Assembly (NCBI GenBank): GCA_002700865.1
Contig: PAFB01000111.1
Location: 1 to 9,596 of the forward strand
Reading direction: 5' to 3'
From: Rhodospirillaceae bacterium
GTDB lineage: Bacteria > Pseudomonadota > Alphaproteobacteria > UBA7985
DNA: 9,596 bases
The translations under genes and the position numbers were made by a program. Under the pieces are notes generated by a model. It was given only the letters and a program-made list of their open reading frames with translations, was not told the origin of the DNA and made no database searches. Positions 6,620-9,596 of this stretch are shown in pieces (within the stretch, counting starts at the first letter, position 1; each line of letters begins with the position of its first letter).

Positions 6620-7672
6620 ATGGATCGTCACACCCACCATAAGCACCTGATCGCCCCTTTACGGGCCGCGCTCTATGACTTTTCGGAACTGGAAATCAGA
6701 GCGGCGCTGGAGGCCGTGTGTGCGCCCAATGCTGTCTTTCGACTGGCGCACCCGCTGGGTGTTCTGACCGGTACAGAAGCTTATTTTGACGAGGCCATCG
6801 CACCCTTGGCGCAGGCTTGGCCGGACTTGGAACGGCGCGATACGATCGTGATGGCGGGAACCGACGGTGATGGCGGCGACTGGGTTGGATGTGGCGGCTA
6901 TTACGTGGGGGTCTCGCTGGGGCCGTGGCTGGGCATTCCGCCCACCGGTCACATCATCCACATGCGCTTCCACGAGTTTTATCGCTTTGTTGATGGCAAA
7001 GTGGTTGAGATGCAGTCGCTTTGGGACATTCCTGAAGTGATGATGCAGGCCGACGCTTGGCCCATGCCGCCTTCTCTGGGTCGAGAATGGCATATCCCCA
7101 GCCCCGCCTCACAAGACGGCCTCGTTCCGGGGCCTTACGATGATCAGGCCGGCGAAGCGACTAAGCGGCTGATTGTAGACATGCTCGAACACATGAAACG
7201 CCACCCCAGCCAAGGCGGGCCTCAGGTGATGGAAATGGAACGCTTCTGGCACCCAAAGCTGAGTTGGTACGGGCCCAGCGGGATCGGTTCAGGGCGCGGT
7301 ATCGCAGGCTTTCGACACTGGCACCAAATCCCCTTCCTCAACGCCATGCCCGACCGTGGCAAGGAACGGGCGCAACTGACCTACCACTTCTTCGGTGATC
7401 AGAATTACGCCGCCGTCACCGGCTGGCCCAATATGGTGCAGACCCTGACAAACGATGGTTGGCTGGGCATTGCGCCGGCGGGGACGAAGTTCTTCATGAA
7501 GTCGCTCGACTTCTGGCGCATAGAATCCGGCTTGATCCGGGAGAACTGGGTGATGGTCGATATCCTCGATGCTTATCGCCAACTCGGGGTCGATGTGATG
7601 GCGCGGTTGGGCGAATTCAACAAGGCCCGCAATCTGGGCCGTATCGCTCTGCCCTCTGGTATGGAGGCATAG
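6620..7672 (+). CDS. Tandem two-domain SnoaL/NTF2-like protein
   Basis: A 350-residue soluble protein made of two NTF2-like modules. Module 1 (about 10-145) contains PLGVLTG (45-51), then GIPPTGHIIHMRFHEFYRFV (105-124) and DGKVVEMQSLWDI. Module 2 (about 175-330) contains FWHPKLSWYGPSGIGSGRG (209-227), HWHQIPF (233-239), GIAPAGTKF (283-291), LDFWRIESGLI (296-306) and NWVMVDI. Module 2 matches the single-domain protein at 4726-5271 segment by segment, so the two share a recent common ancestor. Two His-rich regions (4-9 and 233-235) and many Trp and Asp residues could form a polar pocket. No catalytic set is known to me. The gene starts 23 bases after the HisD-family gene with no clear ribosome site, so it may depend on coupling. 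There is no secretion signal. Annotation tools would call it ester cyclase or nuclear transport factor 2 family; its reaction is unknown. Confidence 0.85.
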   Translation: MDRHTHHKHLIAPLRAALYDFSELEIRAALEAVCAPNAVFRLAHPLGVLTGTEAYFDEAIAPLAQAWPDLERRDTIVMAGTDGDGGDWVGCGGYYVGVSLGPWLGIPPTGHIIHMRFHEFYRFVDGKVVEMQSLWDIPEVMMQADAWPMPPSLGREWHIPSPASQDGLVPGPYDDQAGEATKRLIVDMLEHMKRHPSQGGPQVMEMERFWHPKLSWYGPSGIGSGRGIAGFRHWHQIPFLNAMPDRGKERAQLTYHFFGDQNYAAVTGWPNMVQTLTNDGWLGIAPAGTKFFMKSLDFWRIESGLIRENWVMVDILDAYRQLGVDVMARLGEFNKARNLGRIALPSGMEA

Positions 7673-7682
7673 CGAACGACAC

Positions 7683-8729
7683 ATGAGTGAAAAGATCACC
7701 GCACTGCAAGTCGCCCGTCGGGCCGGGGTCTCTCAATCCGCCGTGAGCCGCGTTTTCACACCGGGCGCGTCCGTGTCTGAGAAGATGGCGACCAAGGTTC
7801 GCGAAGCCGCTGAAGAACTGGGCTACCGCCCGAATATTCTCGCCCGTGCCATGGTATCAGGCCGCAGTCGGATTGTGGGCTTTGTGGTCGCTTATCTGGA
7901 CAACTACTTTTACCCCGAAGCCATCGAAAAGCTCTCTAACGCCATGCAGGAAGAGGGCTATCACGTCCTCATGTTCATGGCCTCGCAAACCACGGGCAAT
8001 ATCGATGACATTGTCAGTGAAATTCTGGACTACCAAATTGACGGACTGATCTTTGCCTCCGTGGCGCTGTCTTCCAGCATCGTTGAACGCTGTCAGGCCT
8101 CGAATGTGCCGATCATTCTGTTTAACCGGCGACAAGATCTTGAAGGCGTCAGCTCGATTACGTCAGATAACTTCTCCGGCGGGCGCAAGGTTGGCGAGTT
8201 CCTGATCAACTGCGGACATCAGCGCATTGGCTATATCGCTGGATGGGAAGGCGCCTCGACCCAGCGTGATCGCGAAGCAGGACTGATGGCTGCCCTCACC
8301 GCCCACGACATGCCGCTGTTTGCCCGTGAAGTCGGTAACTTCCGCAAAGAAGAAGCCCTGACCGCCGCCCGTGCCATGTTCGACGTTCCCGCCAACTTGC
8401 GCCCTGACGCGGTTTTTGTCGCCAACGATCATATGGCTTTCTTTGTTCTTGATGTTTTGCGCTCGGAGTTGGGGCTCTCCGTGCCCGATGATGTGGCAAT
8501 CGTGGGCTATGACGACGTGCCGCCGGCCTCATGGCCTGCTTACGACCTGACAACTGTCCGCCAGCGCGCAAACCTGATGGTGCAGGAAACGGTGGAAACC
8601 TTCATTCGTCAAATCGACAACCCCGAGAATTTTACCCCACGTCAGGTTGCCTTAGACGGTCCGCTGATCGTCCGCGGCTCAACCCAACCAATGCCCAGAA
8701 AGGTTACAGCCCATGAAAGGCTTCGATAG
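7683..8729 (+). CDS. LacI-family transcriptional regulator
   Basis: Likely local repressor of the operon, 348 residues. The N-terminal helix-turn-helix (about 5-25) reads ALQVARRAGVSQSAVSRVF, with the recognition helix at 17-24 and a hinge at GYRPNILARAM (47-57). The core (about 62-340) is the periplasmic-binding-protein-like effector domain. Typical contact positions are present: Arg197 in the TQRDREAG segment, NDH (248-250) and VGYDDVPPASW (274-284). These match the positions used by LacI and PurR relatives to bind sugars or purines, so the effector is probably a small hydroxylated compound, perhaps the imported one. The gene lies 10 bases after the SnoaL gene. Its ribosome site is weak or distant (GGAGG at 7663-7667, 15 bases away). 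It lies inside the operon rather than upstream, so it would be controlled along with its targets. The inverted repeat in the leader is the candidate binding site. Confidence 0.93.
   Translation: MSEKITALQVARRAGVSQSAVSRVFTPGASVSEKMATKVREAAEELGYRPNILARAMVSGRSRIVGFVVAYLDNYFYPEAIEKLSNAMQEEGYHVLMFMASQTTGNIDDIVSEILDYQIDGLIFASVALSSSIVERCQASNVPIILFNRRQDLEGVSSITSDNFSGGRKVGEFLINCGHQRIGYIAGWEGASTQRDREAGLMAALTAHDMPLFAREVGNFRKEEALTAARAMFDVPANLRPDAVFVANDHMAFFVLDVLRSELGLSVPDDVAIVGYDDVPPASWPAYDLTTVRQRANLMVQETVETFIRQIDNPENFTPRQVALDGPLIVRGSTQPMPRKVTAHERLR
8697..8703 (+). promoter_or_regulatory. Ribosome binding site of the third SnoaL gene, inside the regulator gene
   Basis: AGAAAGG lies in the last codons of the LacI-family gene, 9 bases before the ATG at 8713. 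It decides that start and supports real translation of the overlapping gene, coupled to the regulator. Confidence 0.55.
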
Positions 8730-9573
8730 CAAATTCAAGGACTTTCCCGACTACATCATCGGGATTACTCACGAAATCTGGGAAAGTCGGGGCCTGTCTA
8801 CGCTCCACGAATACTACTCCGACGATATTGTGGTGCGCTCCCCGGCGTCCGTGGTGATTGGCAACCGCAACACGATCGCCGCCACCATGGCAACGCTGGC
8901 TGAATTCCCCGACCGGCAGCTGCTGGGTGAAGACGTGATCTGGTCCGGCTCGCCCGAAGAAGGCATGCACAGCTCCCACCGCATATTCTCGACCGCCACG
9001 CATGCGCACGACGGCGTCTACGGCGCGGCCACGGGAACCAAGTTGCGCTACCGCATCATCGCGGACACGCATGCCATCAACAACCAGATAAACGACGAGT
9101 GGTTGATCCGCGATCAGGGCGCCATCGTCCGTCAACTGGGCTGGGACCCAAAGGCCTACGCTGCCGATCTGATCGCGCGCGAGGGCGGGCCAGAGCAGGC
9201 GGTTCAACCGCTGACACCGTTGACCGACCTTCCCGGCCCTTACAAGGGATGCGGCAACGACAAGGCCTGGGGCGCACACTATGCCCAGCTGATCACCCGG
9301 ATCATGGGTGCCGAATTCTCCGTCATTCCGGCTGAATACGACCGAGCGGCGCAGACGGTTTATCCGGGAGGCCACGATGGTACCGGGCATGGCTCAGCCG
9401 ACAGCTTCTGGATGGGCCTGCGCTCTGCGTTCCCGGATGCAGAGCTGACCATTCAACACGTCATTGGCCGCGAAGACCCGATGATGCCGCCGCGCGCGGC
9501 TGTGCGCTGGAGTTTGTGGGGCAAGCACAGCGGCTGGGGCGCGTTTGGGCTCAGCTGTTTGGGCTATAGATAG
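8713..9573 (+). CDS. Two-domain SnoaL/NTF2-like protein, probably truncated at the C-terminus
   Basis: The 286 residues hold a complete first NTF2-like module (about 12-150) and an incomplete second one (about 175-280). In module 1 the whole fold can be followed from the first helix (IIGITHEIWESRG) through SPASVVIG, MHSSHRIFS, GAATGTKLRYRII and INDEWLIRDQGAIVRQLG. Module 2 runs from GPYKGCG through DSFWMGLRSAFPDAEL (230-245) to RWSLWGKHSGWGAFG (265-279), then ends after LSCLGYR. The strands that follow this point in module 1 and in both modules of the protein at 6620-7672 (roughly 35-50 residues) are missing. The start overlaps the regulator's end by 17 bases and has a good ribosome site. The module is distantly related to the other SnoaL proteins of the operon. 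It may be a broken gene in this strain; the intact form probably acts in the same pathway. No terminator follows. Confidence 0.78.
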   Translation: MKGFDSKFKDFPDYIIGITHEIWESRGLSTLHEYYSDDIVVRSPASVVIGNRNTIAATMATLAEFPDRQLLGEDVIWSGSPEEGMHSSHRIFSTATHAHDGVYGAATGTKLRYRIIADTHAINNQINDEWLIRDQGAIVRQLGWDPKAYAADLIAREGGPEQAVQPLTPLTDLPGPYKGCGNDKAWGAHYAQLITRIMGAEFSVIPAEYDRAAQTVYPGGHDGTGHGSADSFWMGLRSAFPDAELTIQHVIGREDPMMPPRAAVRWSLWGKHSGWGAFGLSCLGYR

Positions 9574-9596
9574 GTATAGTGGCTGTCCTAGTCCTA
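9543..9596. other. Atypical 3' edge: possible insertion or rearrangement junction
   Basis: GTTTGGGCT is repeated directly at 9543-9551 and 9557-9565, exactly where the third SnoaL gene loses its family pattern. After it come an AT-richer stretch with the short inverted repeat CTATA (9564-9568) / TATAG (9575-9579) and a CCTAGTCCTA ending. Neither of the other two forward frames restores a SnoaL-like sequence. This could be the end of a mobile element, a deletion scar, or low-quality sequence at a contig edge. The window ends too soon to tell. Confidence 0.35.

Noticed and set aside
8704..9390. A 228-codon minus-strand open frame opposite the third SnoaL gene
   Set aside because: No family resemblance, and the forward frame keeps a SnoaL-like pattern with a good ribosome site.
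1..9596. CRISPR array, tRNA, rRNA or transposase gene
   Set aside because: No regularly spaced repeats, no cloverleaf or rRNA-like sequence, and no open frame with transposase motifs was seen.

Overview
The window looks like chromosomal or large-plasmid DNA of a heterotrophic alphaproteobacterium, most likely in the Rhodobacterales (roseobacter) group. This rests on GC-rich coding sequence, tightly packed co-directional genes and the style of the ABC transporter proteins; there is no rRNA or marker gene to confirm it. All nine genes I support lie on the + strand and read as one transport and catabolism operon.

Layout: bases 1-236 are a more AT-rich non-coding leader. It carries a 12-bp inverted repeat, a 12-bp direct repeat and a plausible sigma-70-type promoter. 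Bases 237-4719 encode a complete carbohydrate-type (CUT1/MalFGK-like) ABC importer in the order ATPase, substrate-binding protein, permease 1, permease 2. The 159-base gap between binding protein and permease 1 is full of potential RNA stem-loops, which fits uneven expression of these subunits. Bases 4726-7672 hold three enzyme genes: a single-domain SnoaL/NTF2-like protein, a histidinol-dehydrogenase-family enzyme that resembles sulfopropanediol-type dehydrogenases more than biosynthetic HisD, and a tandem two-domain SnoaL-like protein. Bases 7683-8729 encode a LacI-family regulator. Its 3' end overlaps by 17 bases a third SnoaL-like gene (8713-9573), whose second domain stops about half-way through the fold.

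Working model (inference): the LacI regulator senses a small polyol, sugar or sulfonate-like compound and controls the leader promoter. The ABC system imports the compound, the HisD-family enzyme oxidises an alcohol on it to a carboxylate using NAD+, and the SnoaL-like proteins act on substrate or intermediates. Five NTF2-fold modules in one small operon, around a repurposed HisD, is not a pathway I recognise. It is the best candidate here for an undescribed system. The last ~45 bases look different from the rest and may mark an insertion, a deletion junction or a contig edge.
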